From assembly GCA_024579835.1 (NCBI GenBank), contig CP102060.1:806001-870000 (forward strand): a DNA stretch of 64,000 bases. The letters are read 5' to 3'. Below are positions 27,244-36,186 of this stretch, piece after piece; positions within the stretch are counted from its first letter, which is position 1; each line of letters begins with the position of its first letter. A program made the translations under genes and the position numbers. This DNA comes from Clostridiaceae bacterium HFYG-1003 (GTDB taxonomy: Bacteria > Bacillota > Clostridia > Clostridiales > Clostridiaceae). Below the pieces are notes generated by a model, which was not told where the DNA came from, did no database searches, and saw only the letters and a program-made list of their open reading frames with translations.

Positions 27244-28078
27244 TCCCATGCTCGAGCTGCCGGATTTCACGGCCATGAAGCCTCAGGATGTGAAGTCCTA
27301 TCTGAAGCGCGAGCTGAAGGGGTTATTAGCCCGACGGGAAGAAGTTCTGAGCCTGTGTCGGAGTGACCGGCGCAAATCCGTGCAGGAGCTGTGTGAGCAC
27401 TTCCAGCGCCTCGAAGAACGCCACCAGGCTGAAGTGGCTAGAGTTCGCGCCATGTATGATTTTGACCGCCACTACGGCACGCTGGTGGCAGGAGTCGATG
27501 AAGTGGGCCGGGGCCCCCTGGCCGGGCCGATTGTCGGCGCAGCAGTGATCCTGCCGGGCGACTGCCTGTCGGATGAGCTGATCCTTGGCATCAACGATTC
27601 GAAAAAACTCAGTGCGAAACAGCGACAGGAGCTGGTACCGCTGATCAAGGAACAGGCAGTGGCCTGGGCCTTATTTGAACACTCCAGCCAGGAGATCGAT
27701 GAGCTGGGGCTGTCCTTTTGCAACAACAACATCTTTGTTCAGGCGGTGCGCAAGCTATGTGTCCAGCCCCAGATCGTCCTGTCCGACGGCTATCCGATTC
27801 GCCATATCAACCTCCGGAATGAGAAGGTCATCAAGGGGGATTCCAAATCCGCGGCCATCGCCTGTGCCTCGATTCTGGCGAAAGTCTACCGGGATGAGCT
27901 GATGATCAGTCTGGATAAGAAGTATCCCGGCTACGGCTTCTGCGGCAATGTGGGCTATGCCTCCAGGGAACACATCGAATCCCTTCGCGCTCAGGGACCC
28001 TGTGCGATTCATCGCCGTTCCTTCCTCACCCGAATCCTGGAAGAGGAACCGGAGCAGCTGACTCTGTCCCTGGAATAA
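27227..28078 (+). CDS. rnhB: ribonuclease HII
   Basis: 283-residue RNase H that removes RNA from RNA/DNA hybrids and misincorporated ribonucleotides. The active-site motif D-E-V-G-R-G is at residues 91-96. N-D-S-K-K-L-S and a downstream D-x-x-Y-P-I-R and K-V-Y-R-D-E region are present. An about 80-residue N-terminal helical extension precedes the core, as in Bacillus RnhB. The ATG at 27227 overlaps the rbgA end by 17 bp; the frame is open further upstream, but that part is antisense-like shadow of rbgA. Confidence 0.93.
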   Translation: MSQQNSPMLELPDFTAMKPQDVKSYLKRELKGLLARREEVLSLCRSDRRKSVQELCEHFQRLEERHQAEVARVRAMYDFDRHYGTLVAGVDEVGRGPLAGPIVGAAVILPGDCLSDELILGINDSKKLSAKQRQELVPLIKEQAVAWALFEHSSQEIDELGLSFCNNNIFVQAVRKLCVQPQIVLSDGYPIRHINLRNEKVIKGDSKSAAIACASILAKVYRDELMISLDKKYPGYGFCGNVGYASREHIESLRAQGPCAIHRRSFLTRILEEEPEQLTLSLE

Positions 28079-28174
28079 TGGGCTGGCTGGATCGGTTGTA
28101 CACATCCGGATCAGTTGAGCTCATCGGCTTCACATGATCTGATCAGCTAGGATAATTCATTATTAAATATGATT

Positions 28175-28254
28175 CCATCAGAAAAGTCGAAGCCATCAGA
28201 AAAAGTGCAGCCATCAGAAAAAGTGCAGCCATCAGAAAAATCGAATCCATCAGC
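28175..28254. repeat. 18-bp intergenic tandem repeat, four copies
   Basis: Units CCATCAGAAAAAGTGCAG at 28175-28192, 28193-28210, 28211-28228 and 28229-28246, then a partial CCATCAGC. Two inner copies are identical. It lies between rnhB and the next terminator. Confidence 0.9.
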
Positions 28255-28279
28255 AAGTCCCGGGAAACCGGGACTTTTT
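28255..28279 (+). terminator. terminator before dprA
   Basis: AAGTCCCGG (28255-28263), GAAA tetraloop, CCGGGACTT (28268-28276), then T-run. TATAAT at 28281-28286 follows at once and may be the dprA -10 box, with no good -35. Confidence 0.88.
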
Positions 28280-28348
28280 GTATAATTTGACTGCTTTCTC
28301 GCCACCATCACGGTAGGTCACACAGGTGACCGGGCAGGAGGGGTTTAA

Positions 28349-29230
28349 ATGGAAGAGCGATTGCTTCAGGTGTGGCTGAGTCTGGCGAAGTTGAAGCCGC
28401 AGCTTCGGAGGCAGCTGCAGGGGGATGTGGTCAGGATTGAGCGGCAGTATGCGGCGGAGCCGGGTGGAACATCCCTGGGGCAGGTAAAGGAGCTGATGGA
28501 GCAATGTCGAAATCAGGGCATTCAGGTGCTTCTGCCCACGGATGAGCGGTATCATCGGGTATTTTCTGAATTGGCTGGAATTGGCGCGCCAACGCCTTTC
28601 ATATTATATATGAAGGGGGATCCGACGCTGCTGGAAGCTTATGGCGTGGCTATTGTCGGTTCCAGGCGCCTGACTGCCTATGGCCGGCGGGTGACGGCTC
28701 GCCTGGTGGAATCGCTCCGGACCCTGCCGGTCACAATTGTGTCCGGAGGGGCCAGAGGGGTCGATACAGTGGCCCACACCACCGCCATAGCCTGCGGCCT
28801 GCCCACGGTCTGTGTACTGGGGTGCGGCATTGCCCGGGCCTATCCGGCGGAAAATCGGGAACTGTTTCATCGGATCGGTCGGGATCATCTGCTGCTGTCG
28901 GAGTATCCGCCCCAGACCGGTCCGCAAAAATATTTTTTTCCGGAGCGCAACCGGATCATTGCCCAGCTTTCCCGGACGGTGGCTGTCACCAGTGCCGCCC
29001 GCCGTTCCGGCGCTTTAATCACAGCGGAATGCGCCATGGATTATGATCATATCATTGCTACGGTTCCCTATGAACTGGATGATCCGATGGGTCAGGGCTG
29101 TCTGTTCCTGGCCGGAGGCGGAGCCCGCCTCCTGACGGATCCGGCGGATTTGGAGACCTGTGTCCGCGATGACCTGCCGGATTCTTTTCTCCGATGGAGC
29201 AGTTCGAACGAAGATTCATTGACAAGGTGA
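28349..29230 (+). CDS. dprA: DNA processing protein DprA
   Basis: 293-residue protein that loads RecA on incoming single-stranded DNA in transformation. The Rossmann-like DprA/Smf core shows V-A-I-V-G-S-R-R, I-V-S-G-G-A-R-G-V-D-T-V-A-H and the Y-P-A-E-N near residue 170, followed by L-S-E-Y-P-P and F-F-P-x-R-N-R-I-I. The C-terminal winged-helix domain is missing or very short, and the N-terminal helical region is about 70 residues. ATG with GGAGGGG upstream. In Firmicutes dprA is typically followed by topA, as here. Confidence 0.93.
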   Translation: MEERLLQVWLSLAKLKPQLRRQLQGDVVRIERQYAAEPGGTSLGQVKELMEQCRNQGIQVLLPTDERYHRVFSELAGIGAPTPFILYMKGDPTLLEAYGVAIVGSRRLTAYGRRVTARLVESLRTLPVTIVSGGARGVDTVAHTTAIACGLPTVCVLGCGIARAYPAENRELFHRIGRDHLLLSEYPPQTGPQKYFFPERNRIIAQLSRTVAVTSAARRSGALITAECAMDYDHIIATVPYELDDPMGQGCLFLAGGGARLLTDPADLETCVRDDLPDSFLRWSSSNEDSLTR

Positions 29231-29402
29231 AACTTTCCATATAAGATTTGTAATTGTCACATGGTCTGACCAGACGGACTCGGCGGATGGGTCGTTTTAT
29301 TCCGTTTTCTGATGAAGCGGAGGAAGAAAACCCAGTCCCGGAGGAAGCGGCAGTCATGGACTCATAGCAACAAAGCAATTATTAAAGCGAGGAGAACTGT
29401 TC

Positions 29403-31496
29403 ATGGCAAAATATCTGGTCATTGTGGAGTCCCCGGCAAAAGCAAAGACCATCGGCAAATACCTGGGAAGTCATTACACCGTGGAAGCCTCCATGGGACA
29501 TGTCCGGGATCTGCCCAAGAGTCAGCTCGGCGTCGATGTGGAAAAGGACTTTGAACCGAAATATATTTCGATTCGGGGGAAGGGCGAACTGCTCAACAAG
29601 CTGCGTCGGGAAGCAAAAAAAGCCGACAAAGTTTTTCTGGCAACTGACCCTGACCGCGAAGGGGAGGCCATATCCTGGCATCTGGCGAATATTCTGAAGC
29701 TGGACGGGAATGACAAGATCCGGATTGAGTTCAATGAAATCACCAAAGACGCGGTGAAAAATTCATTGAAAGCAGCCCGCCCGCTCAAGCTGGACCTCAT
29801 CGATGCCCAGCAGGCCAGACGTATCCTGGACCGGCTGGTGGGTTATGAAATCAGCCCGATCCTGTGGCGCAACGTCAAGTGGGGCCTGTCGGCCGGCCGC
29901 GTGCAGTCCGCTGCTTTAAAACTGATCTGTGATCGGGAAGAGGAAATCAAAAACTTTAAGCCGGAAGAATACTGGACCATTGACGCGGACCTGCTCAAGG
30001 ACAAAACCAAGGTGACCGCCCGGCTGACCCTGATCGGCGGCAAGAAGGCCAGGATCGAGGATGAGACCACCGCGCTGGCCATCAAGGCTGATCTGGACGC
30101 GGGCAAGTTCCATGTAAGCAAAGTCGTCAAGAGCGAGAAGAAGCGGAACCCGCTGCCGCCCTTTACCACTTCCACGCTGCAGCAGGATGCTTCGAAAAAG
30201 CTGAATTTCCAGACCAGACGGACCATGAGCGTCGCGCAGCAGCTTTATGAAGGCGTCGATATCAAGAAGATGGGCTCCATCGGTTTGATTACCTATATGA
30301 GAACGGACTCGGTCCGGGTTTCTCCCGAAGCCCAGGCAGAAGCCCTGAAATATATCAAGGAAGAGTTCGGCGATCGGTATTGCCCGGCGCAGCCTAGAAT
30401 CTATAAAGGCAAGAAGAACATCCAGGATGCCCATGAAGCCATCCGCCCATCCAACGTCCACCTGGATCCCGAATCCATCAAGGATTCCCTGAAGCCGGAA
30501 CAGTACAAGCTCTATAAGCTGATCTGGCAGCGCTTCCTGGCCAGCCAGATGGAATCCGCAGTTTTCGACACCATTACGGCAATTTTCGAAAACGGCAAGT
30601 ATACCCTGCGGGCCACCGGCTCCAAGATGAAGTTCGACGGCTTCATGAAGCTGTATGAATACAAGGACGACAAGGAAGAAAATACCTCCATTCCGGAACT
30701 GAATGAAGGGGAGACACTGAAAAACGGCGGAGTCCGGGCCGATCAGCACTTCACCCAGCCTCCCGCCCGGTTCACCGAAGCTTCCTTCGTCAAGACTCTG
30801 GAAGAACTGGGAATCGGCCGTCCGTCAACCTATGCTCCGACCATCTCGACGCTTCTGGCCCGGGATTACATCGAGCGGGAAAAGAAGAATCTTCTGCCGA
30901 CGGATCTGGGCAAAATCGTGAATCAGATCATGAAGGAGTACTTCAAGAACATCGTCAACGTGGAATTCACGGCCAACATGGAAGAACGGCTGGACTCCAT
31001 CGAAGAAGGCAGCGAACCCTGGCGTAAGGTCGTACGGGATTACTATGAGCCGCTGAAGAAAGACATTGAGTTCGCGGAGCAGGATGTGGAAAAAGTGACC
31101 ATCGAGGACGAAATCTCGGAAGAGCTTTGTCCCAACTGCGGCAAGAACCTGGTCGTGAAGCGGGGACGTTATGGCAAGTTCCTGGCCTGCCCGGACTACC
31201 CGGAATGCAAGCATACTCAGCCCATCGTCGAAAAGCTGGACGTCAAGTGCCCGAAATGTTCCGAAGGCGACGTGGTTGCCAAGAAGAGCCGCAAGGGCAA
31301 TAAATTCTTCGGCTGTTCCCGATATCCGGAGTGTGATTACGTGTCCTGGTATGAACCGACCACGGAAATCTGTCAGAAATGCGGCTCCATGATGCATAAG
31401 CGCTATTCCAAGGCGAAGGGGACTTACCTGGCCTGCTCCAATGATGCCTGCAAAGCGACGCGGGTCATTGAGAAAACCGAAGACGACGCTGAATAA
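29403..31496 (+). CDS. topA: DNA topoisomerase I
   Basis: 697-residue type IA topoisomerase that relaxes negative supercoils. The Toprim domain begins V-E-S-P-A-K-A-K-T-I and carries D-P-D-R-E-G-E at 82-88. The catalytic tyrosine is Y298 in Y-M-R-T-D-S. Three C-terminal C4 zinc-finger modules (from about residue 578) each show the C-x2-C-x(15-17)-C-x(5)-C layout. Full length. ATG after GCGAGGAG. Confidence 0.97.
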   Translation: MAKYLVIVESPAKAKTIGKYLGSHYTVEASMGHVRDLPKSQLGVDVEKDFEPKYISIRGKGELLNKLRREAKKADKVFLATDPDREGEAISWHLANILKLDGNDKIRIEFNEITKDAVKNSLKAARPLKLDLIDAQQARRILDRLVGYEISPILWRNVKWGLSAGRVQSAALKLICDREEEIKNFKPEEYWTIDADLLKDKTKVTARLTLIGGKKARIEDETTALAIKADLDAGKFHVSKVVKSEKKRNPLPPFTTSTLQQDASKKLNFQTRRTMSVAQQLYEGVDIKKMGSIGLITYMRTDSVRVSPEAQAEALKYIKEEFGDRYCPAQPRIYKGKKNIQDAHEAIRPSNVHLDPESIKDSLKPEQYKLYKLIWQRFLASQMESAVFDTITAIFENGKYTLRATGSKMKFDGFMKLYEYKDDKEENTSIPELNEGETLKNGGVRADQHFTQPPARFTEASFVKTLEELGIGRPSTYAPTISTLLARDYIEREKKNLLPTDLGKIVNQIMKEYFKNIVNVEFTANMEERLDSIEEGSEPWRKVVRDYYEPLKKDIEFAEQDVEKVTIEDEISEELCPNCGKNLVVKRGRYGKFLACPDYPECKHTQPIVEKLDVKCPKCSEGDVVAKKSRKGNKFFGCSRYPECDYVSWYEPTTEICQKCGSMMHKRYSKAKGTYLACSNDACKATRVIEKTEDDAE

Positions 31497-31526
31497 ACAT
31501 TCTAAATATTAACAAAAATTCACAAT

Positions 31527-31593
31527 ATTTCACGCTGTGAAATTTAAACTTTGTGGAATTGGAATGGAAAAGCGCCGCGAATTATGCTAATAT
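31527..31593 (+). promoter_or_regulatory. codY upstream region: palindrome and extended -10
   Basis: A perfect palindrome ATTTCAC-GCT-GTGAAAT (31527-31543) lies 30 bp after topA. Extended -10 TGCTAATAT follows at 31585-31593 with a poor -35 (TGGAAA). The palindrome has no T-run, so an operator upstream of codY is more likely than a terminator. Confidence 0.5.
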
Positions 31594-31652
31594 TGGGAAG
31601 GTAAATGTATGAAAATTCAAACAGCCAATTCGTAATTCGAGGTGTAAACAAG

Positions 31653-32426
31653 ATGTCATTACTACAGAAAACGAGAAGATTGAATAAAATTCAGCAGCGC
31701 AGCGGCTACGAACAGATCCAGTTTGACGAGGTCTGCAAGATCCTGTCCGAGGAACTGGACTGCAACGTGTATGTGATTTCCCGTAAGGGCAAGATTCTGG
31801 GGCACGACCATGCTTTGGCTTTTACTCCGGTTGAATCCTACAAGAACCTGCTGCGGGAGCTCCAGGTACCGGATGATTATAATGAAAAGCTGCTGTCGGT
31901 CAATGAAACCCTGACTAATCTGGATTCGACCCATGAGCTGGTTCTGAATATGGAAAAGGGTCTGGATCTGCGCAACAAGATGACCACCATCATTCCGGTC
32001 ATCGGCAACCGCGAGCGTCTGGGCACCCTGGTGATCAACCTGTTTGACCGCCAGGCCACCGACGAGGACCTCGTTCTTCTGGAATACTCTGCCACCATCA
32101 TGGGCATTGAGATCAACCGGCAGAAACAGGCGGAACTTGAAGTCGATACCCGGGAACGGCAGGTGGTGGAACTGGCGCTCAATACGCTGTCCTATTCCGA
32201 AGCCGAAGCCGTCAAGCACATCTTCAACGAGCTGGACGGCAATGAAGGCCGGCTGGTCGCCTCAAAGATCGCGGATCAGGCAGGCATTACCCGCTCGGTC
32301 ATCGTTAACGCACTGCGCAAATTTGAGTCCGCCGGAGTCATCAAATCCCGGTCCCTGGGCATGAAGGGCACGCACATCACGGTGCTCAATGACAAGCTGC
32401 TGGAAGAAATGAAGCGGCGCTTCTAA
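31653..32426 (+). CDS. codY: global transcriptional regulator CodY
   Basis: 257-residue GTP- and branched-chain-amino-acid-responsive repressor. The N-terminal GAF domain starts S-L-L-Q-K-T-R and includes [16 protein letters not shown]. The C-terminal winged helix includes [20 protein letters not shown], nearly invariant in the family. The ATG at 31653 has GAGGTG upstream and fits the family N terminus; an in-frame ATG at 31605 would add 16 residues. The ilv operon and amino acid transporter in this window are the kind of targets CodY controls elsewhere. Confidence 0.96.
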   Translation: MSLLQKTRRLNKIQQRSGYEQIQFDEVCKILSEELDCNVYVISRKGKILGHDHALAFTPVESYKNLLRELQVPDDYNEKLLSVNETLTNLDSTHELVLNMEKGLDLRNKMTTIIPVIGNRERLGTLVINLFDRQATDEDLVLLEYSATIMGIEINRQKQAELEVDTRERQVVELALNTLSYSEAEAVKHIFNELDGNEGRLVASKIADQAGITRSVIVNALRKFESAGVIKSRSLGMKGTHITVLNDKLLEEMKRRF

Positions 32427-32460
32427 TATGAATCAGCCGTGAACGGCGACATGAAATGTT

Positions 32461-32491
32461 AAAAAAACGAGTGGCAACACTCGTTTTTTTT
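32461..32491 (+). terminator. terminator after codY
   Basis: ACGAGTG (32467-32473), GCAA loop, CACTCGT (32478-32484), flanked by an A-run and a T-run. Confidence 0.88.
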
Positions 32492-32577
32492 CTTCTCCGA
32501 ATGTGATAAAATAAATAGTAGTTACTTTTAATAACAAAAAGTGGCTGGAATTATTATTACGTACGGAGGTATCTATT

Positions 32578-33957
32578 ATGACAGAACTTTTAATCACGCT
32601 GGTGATCCTTGTTGTCTTTGCCGCCCTCATCGGCGGTCTTACCATGCTCAAGAAACAGAACAAATCCTTCACCTTCCGGGTGGTGGCTGCCCTGATTCTG
32701 GGTCTGGTCTTCGGAGCGCTGCTCCAGATCGTGCTGGGTTACAACAGCGCGATACTCAAATCCGCCATGGACTGGATCTCGGTAGTCGGTTCCGGCTATG
32801 TCCGGCTGCTGCGCATGATTGTCATGCCGCTGATCTTTATTTCCATCCTGTATGCCTTTGTTACCCAGCGCTCGAAAAACCTGGGCAAGATGACCGTTCG
32901 CGTTCTAGGCGTTCTGCTGATCACCGTCGCTATTTCGGCCCTGGTCGGAGCGTTGACCACCGCGGCGTTCGGGCTGTCGGCTCAGGGTCTCCAGGTGGGT
33001 CAGGCTGAGGCGGCCCGGGGGACGGGTCTGGAAGAGACTCTGGCTAATTTTGCCAAGACCCCGATCCAGCAGCAGATCATGGAAATCATTCCCACCAATC
33101 CCTTCGCGGCCCTGACCGGTCAGGGATCCAACGCCACGCTGTCCGTCGTCTTCTTTGCGACCATCCTGGCCATCGCTGCCATTCAGATTCGAAAATTCAA
33201 GCCTGAATCCGCGCAGTTCTTTGAAACGATGGTCGTATCGCTCCATGATGTCACCATGCGTCTGGTCAATCTGGTTATGCGCTTTACCCCCTACGGAATT
33301 CTGGCTCTGATGACACGGGTGGCTGCCACCTCCAACGTATCGGACATCCTGCGCCTGCTTCAGTTCATCCTGGCATCCTATCTGGCCATTGCCATCATGT
33401 TCGGTATTCACCTGCTGATTCTGGCAATGTTTGGGCTGAATCCAATGACTTTTGTCAAGAAATCCATGGATGCCCTGATTTTTGCCTTTACCTCCCGTTC
33501 TTCCGCCGGAACACTGCCCATGACCATCAGTGCTCAGAAAGAGCGCATGGGCGTACCGGAAGGCACCGCTAATTTGGCCGGCAGCCTGGGAACTTCCATT
33601 GGCCAGAACGGCTGCGCCGGGATTTATCCCGCTATGCTGGCGGTCATGATCGCGCCGACCCTGGGAATCAACCCCCTGGATCCGGTGTTCCTGATCCGCC
33701 TCATCGTCATCACTACGTTTGCTTCCTTCGGCATTGCCGGTGTCGGCGGCGGGGCGACCTTTGCCGCGCTGGTGGTTCTGTCGGCCCTCGGCTTTCCGGT
33801 TGGGCTGGCCGGGCTGCTCATCGCGATTGAGCCCCTCATCGATATGGCACGGACTGCGCTGAACGTATCCGACTCCCTGCTGGCCGGCGTCATTTCCGCC
33901 AAATCCATGAACGAACTGAATCTGGAGCAGTACAATCAGCCGACGGTCGAAGAATAA
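32578..33957 (+). CDS. tcyP: L-cystine uptake protein TcyP
   Basis: 459-residue dicarboxylate/amino acid:cation symporter family protein with about eight TM segments and the re-entrant hairpin T-S-R-S-S-A-G-T-L-P-M-T. The stretches N-L-A-G-S-L-G-T-S-I-G-Q-N-G-C-A-G-I-Y-P-A-M-L and I-E-P-L-I-D-M-x-R-T-A-L-N-V-S follow TcyP of Bacillus closely. It would import cystine with sodium or protons. ATG with CGGAGG upstream. The HesB-like selenoprotein follows after 51 bp with no terminator, suggesting a shared transcript. Glutamate transport is the main alternative. Confidence 0.85.
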   Translation: MTELLITLVILVVFAALIGGLTMLKKQNKSFTFRVVAALILGLVFGALLQIVLGYNSAILKSAMDWISVVGSGYVRLLRMIVMPLIFISILYAFVTQRSKNLGKMTVRVLGVLLITVAISALVGALTTAAFGLSAQGLQVGQAEAARGTGLEETLANFAKTPIQQQIMEIIPTNPFAALTGQGSNATLSVVFFATILAIAAIQIRKFKPESAQFFETMVVSLHDVTMRLVNLVMRFTPYGILALMTRVAATSNVSDILRLLQFILASYLAIAIMFGIHLLILAMFGLNPMTFVKKSMDALIFAFTSRSSAGTLPMTISAQKERMGVPEGTANLAGSLGTSIGQNGCAGIYPAMLAVMIAPTLGINPLDPVFLIRLIVITTFASFGIAGVGGGATFAALVVLSALGFPVGLAGLLIAIEPLIDMARTALNVSDSLLAGVISAKSMNELNLEQYNQPTVEE

Positions 33958-34008
33958 GCATTCCACCGGCATGAGCCGGGATATAAATAATTAACCAGGA
34001 GGATCATC

Positions 34009-34296
34009 ATGAAGATCACATTAGATGAAAAAGCGGTCCGCTATATCCAGAAAGCCGGATTTGAGGACCTGACCGTTTATGTCAAAGGCTGCTCAGCCTG
34101 AGGCACCGGGGAACCGCAACCATTAGTTTTAATGGGAAAACCCGGAGAAGATATTGAAGACTACGACGTATACCCGACCAGCGGCATCAATGTCTATGTT
34201 CGGGTCGACGTACAGGCCGGAGACGATGGAATCCGAATCAAACATTCCAAGTTCCTGTTCAAGGAAAGTCTGATTGTCGAAGGAATCGTCTACTAG
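34009..34296 (+). CDS. HesB-like selenoprotein (in-frame UGA)
   Basis: 95-residue protein read through one TGA at 34099-34101 (residue 31) to a TAG at 34294. AGGAGG lies 6 bp before the ATG. The local motif is K-G-C28-S-A-Sec31-G-T-G, matching the first-cysteine region of HesB/IscA proteins (K-G-G-C-S-G) and the known HesB-like selenoprotein family. The C-terminal C-x-C of A-type Fe-S carriers is absent, so a standard scaffold role is doubtful. The downstream reading frame has no other stop and normal codon use, arguing against a pseudogene. A hairpin after the UGA fits a bacterial SECIS. Likely co-transcribed with tcyP; redox or sulfur handling is inferred. Confidence 0.88.
34120..34135 (+). 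promoter_or_regulatory. candidate bacterial SECIS hairpin
   Basis: CCATTA (34120-34125), GTTT loop, TAATGG (34130-34135). The loop starts with GU about 24 nt after the UGA, within the spacing usual for bSECIS elements that recruit SelB-Sec-tRNA. Confidence 0.65.
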
Positions 34297-34345
34297 GAGA
34301 CCGGCATTCTGTACGCCGTCGTTTCATCAGACCAACGCAGATTTG

Positions 34346-34372
34346 AAAAGACTGTCATCGGGACAGTCTTTT
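34346..34372 (+). terminator. terminator after the HesB-like selenoprotein gene
   Basis: Perfect 11-bp stem AAAAGACTGTC (34346-34356) / GACAGTCTTTT (34362-34372) with an ATCGG loop. Confidence 0.85.
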
Positions 34373-34429
34373 CGCTTCGAATGGACCATCGCAGATGATC
34401 TCGATGAAAGAGCTGACTGCCAGGAGAAA

Positions 34430-34503
34430 GCAGCCAGATTCCGGCCAATCGGAAGCAGCCAGATTCCCGCCAGGCGGAAGCAAGTATATTCCGCCAGGCG
34501 GAA
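34430..34503. repeat. 25-bp intergenic tandem repeat, three copies
   Basis: GCAGCCAGATTCCSGCCARKCGGAA-type units at 34430-34454, 34455-34479 and a diverged 34480-34503. Together with the terminator it fills the 34297-34704 gap; no gene is supported there. Confidence 0.8.
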
Positions 34504-34704
34504 GACAAAGATCGCTGCCAAGATTAAGCCATGAGATTGCCGTTAAATTAACAAACTGTTAACATGATTTTAAGTCTGCTTTATTGGTAGAACCGTATTG
34601 TTTAAGAAACATCCATGATGAACCAAATGTAGTCTGGGAAATCAATCCATTGGAGGGAATGAAGCAGAAATATTCTCGTCGATTGATCCGGATTAAGAGG
34701 AGAG

Positions 34705-35130
34705 ATGAACATGCGCGAAGGGGAAATCACTGAGGCAATCGCAGCCTGCGATCAGGTACTGGACGGAATTGAGGCGGCGATGCATGATCTGAAAGGCGCT
34801 CAGAACTGGGGTATTTTTGATTTGCTGGGCGGAGGCTTCATCGTGAGTCTGGTCAAGCACGGACGGTTGAGCCGCGCCCAGCAGAGTCTGATGGAAGTGC
34901 AGTATAATCTGCGCACGCTCCAGAAAGAGCTGCGGGATGTGTCGGGAGCGATCGAGCTGTCCGTCAATCCCAACGGCATGAACATGCTGTTTGACATAGC
35001 TTTTGACAACATATTCTCAGATCTGATCACACAGAGCCGGATTCATGAAGTCCGGGCAGAGCTGACGGATCTGGAAGCCGATGTCCGGGCTTTGCGCCGG
35101 CGTCTGGGAGAAATTAAGCGCGCCATGTAG
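34705..35130 (+). CDS. conserved-looking hypothetical protein, helical
   Basis: 141-residue soluble protein, not recognised. Mostly amphipathic helices with a central W-G-I-F-D-L-L-G-G-G-F-I stretch (about 35-46), which looks like a constrained family motif, and a heptad-like Arg/Leu-rich C terminus. No signal peptide or clear TM segment, though the G-G-G-F-I region could associate with a membrane. ATG with AGGAGAG upstream. It stands alone between two intergenic regions. Confidence 0.65.
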   Translation: MNMREGEITEAIAACDQVLDGIEAAMHDLKGAQNWGIFDLLGGGFIVSLVKHGRLSRAQQSLMEVQYNLRTLQKELRDVSGAIELSVNPNGMNMLFDIAFDNIFSDLITQSRIHEVRAELTDLEADVRALRRRLGEIKRAM

Positions 35131-35213
35131 CATGTCGGGCAAATCGCCGCCGGAGAATCCGGAAAGTCAAAATATCGCTGCGAAATATCACATGTTCCGC
35201 AAAAAAAATGCTG

Positions 35214-35242
35214 TTGGCAAGTTTGATGGTCCGTGATATAAT
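35214..35242 (+). promoter_or_regulatory. promoter of rpsB
   Basis: TTGGCA (35214-35219), 17-bp spacer, TATAAT (35237-35242). The leader to the rpsB start is about 95 nt, room for an S2 autoregulatory structure, not resolved here. Confidence 0.8.
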
Positions 35243-35344
35243 CGTATGGTACAAAATACACACATCCGCCTATTTTGAATTCTGGTGCAGAAATGTTCGA
35301 TTGATAGATTCGGTGGATGGAGGAAAAAACCAGGAGGAAACAAC

Positions 35345-36103
35345 ATGTCAGTTATTTCAATGAAACAGCTCTTAGAAGCAGGTGTCCACTTCGGACATCA
35401 GACCAGAAGATGGAACCCCAAAATGGCTCCTTACATCTTTACCGAGCGGAACGGAATCTACATCATTGATCTCCAGAAGACCGTAAAGAAAGTCGAGGAA
35501 GCTTATAACTTCGTTCGTGACACCGCGGCTGAAGGCAAGGACATTCTCTTTGTCGGAACCAAGAAGCAGGCTCAGGAAGCGATCCAGGAAGAAGCAGAAC
35601 GCGTTGGCATGCACTTTGTCAACAACCGCTGGTTGGGTGGAATGCTCACCAACTTCCAGACGATCAAATCCAGAATCAAGAGACTGGAAGAACTTCATGT
35701 CATGGAAGAAGACGGAACCATGGATGTTCTGCCCAAGAAGGAAGTAGCAGCCCTCTTGAATGAAATGGACAAACTGGAAAAGAATCTCGGCGGAATCCGC
35801 AACCTGGACATCAACAATGTTGGCGCAATGTTTGTTGTTGACCCCAGAAAGGAACGCATCGCCATTGCCGAAGCCCACACACTGGGAATTCCGGTCGTAG
35901 CCATCGTGGACACCAACTGTGATCCGGATGAAATCGACTATGTCATTCCTGGAAATGATGACGCCATCCGTGCTGTTAAGCTGATTGCTGCCAAGCTCAG
36001 TGACGCTGTCATCGAAGGCAGACAGGGAGAGCAGCTGGAAGCAGCTGCAGTCGAAAAGGCTGTTGCAGCGGAAGAAGTTGCTGTCGAAGAGACCGAAGCG
36101 TAG
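35345..36103 (+). CDS. rpsB: 30S ribosomal protein S2
   Basis: 252-residue S2. The N terminus [19 protein letters not shown] is the family signature; [10 protein letters not shown] and F-V-V-D-P-R-K-E are also present. An Ala/Glu-rich tail follows. Start ATG 35345 has AGGAGG upstream; an upstream in-frame start at 35285 is not S2-like. The normally adjacent tsf is displaced by an intervening selenoprotein gene. Confidence 0.97.
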   Translation: MSVISMKQLLEAGVHFGHQTRRWNPKMAPYIFTERNGIYIIDLQKTVKKVEEAYNFVRDTAAEGKDILFVGTKKQAQEAIQEEAERVGMHFVNNRWLGGMLTNFQTIKSRIKRLEELHVMEEDGTMDVLPKKEVAALLNEMDKLEKNLGGIRNLDINNVGAMFVVDPRKERIAIAEAHTLGIPVVAIVDTNCDPDEIDYVIPGNDDAIRAVKLIAAKLSDAVIEGRQGEQLEAAAVEKAVAAEEVAVEETEA

Positions 36104-36186
36104 GAAACGTAGAAAGGGTCGATGGGTTTCCCATTGCCCTTTTCTTTTGAAACTTTCACATTCCCATCATTGACAAGGAGTGGAAG

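Noticed and set aside
34274-34534. 86-codon open frame after the HesB-like selenoprotein gene
   Set aside because: It overlaps the end of that gene, runs through a terminator hairpin and the 25-bp repeat, and has no plausible domain.
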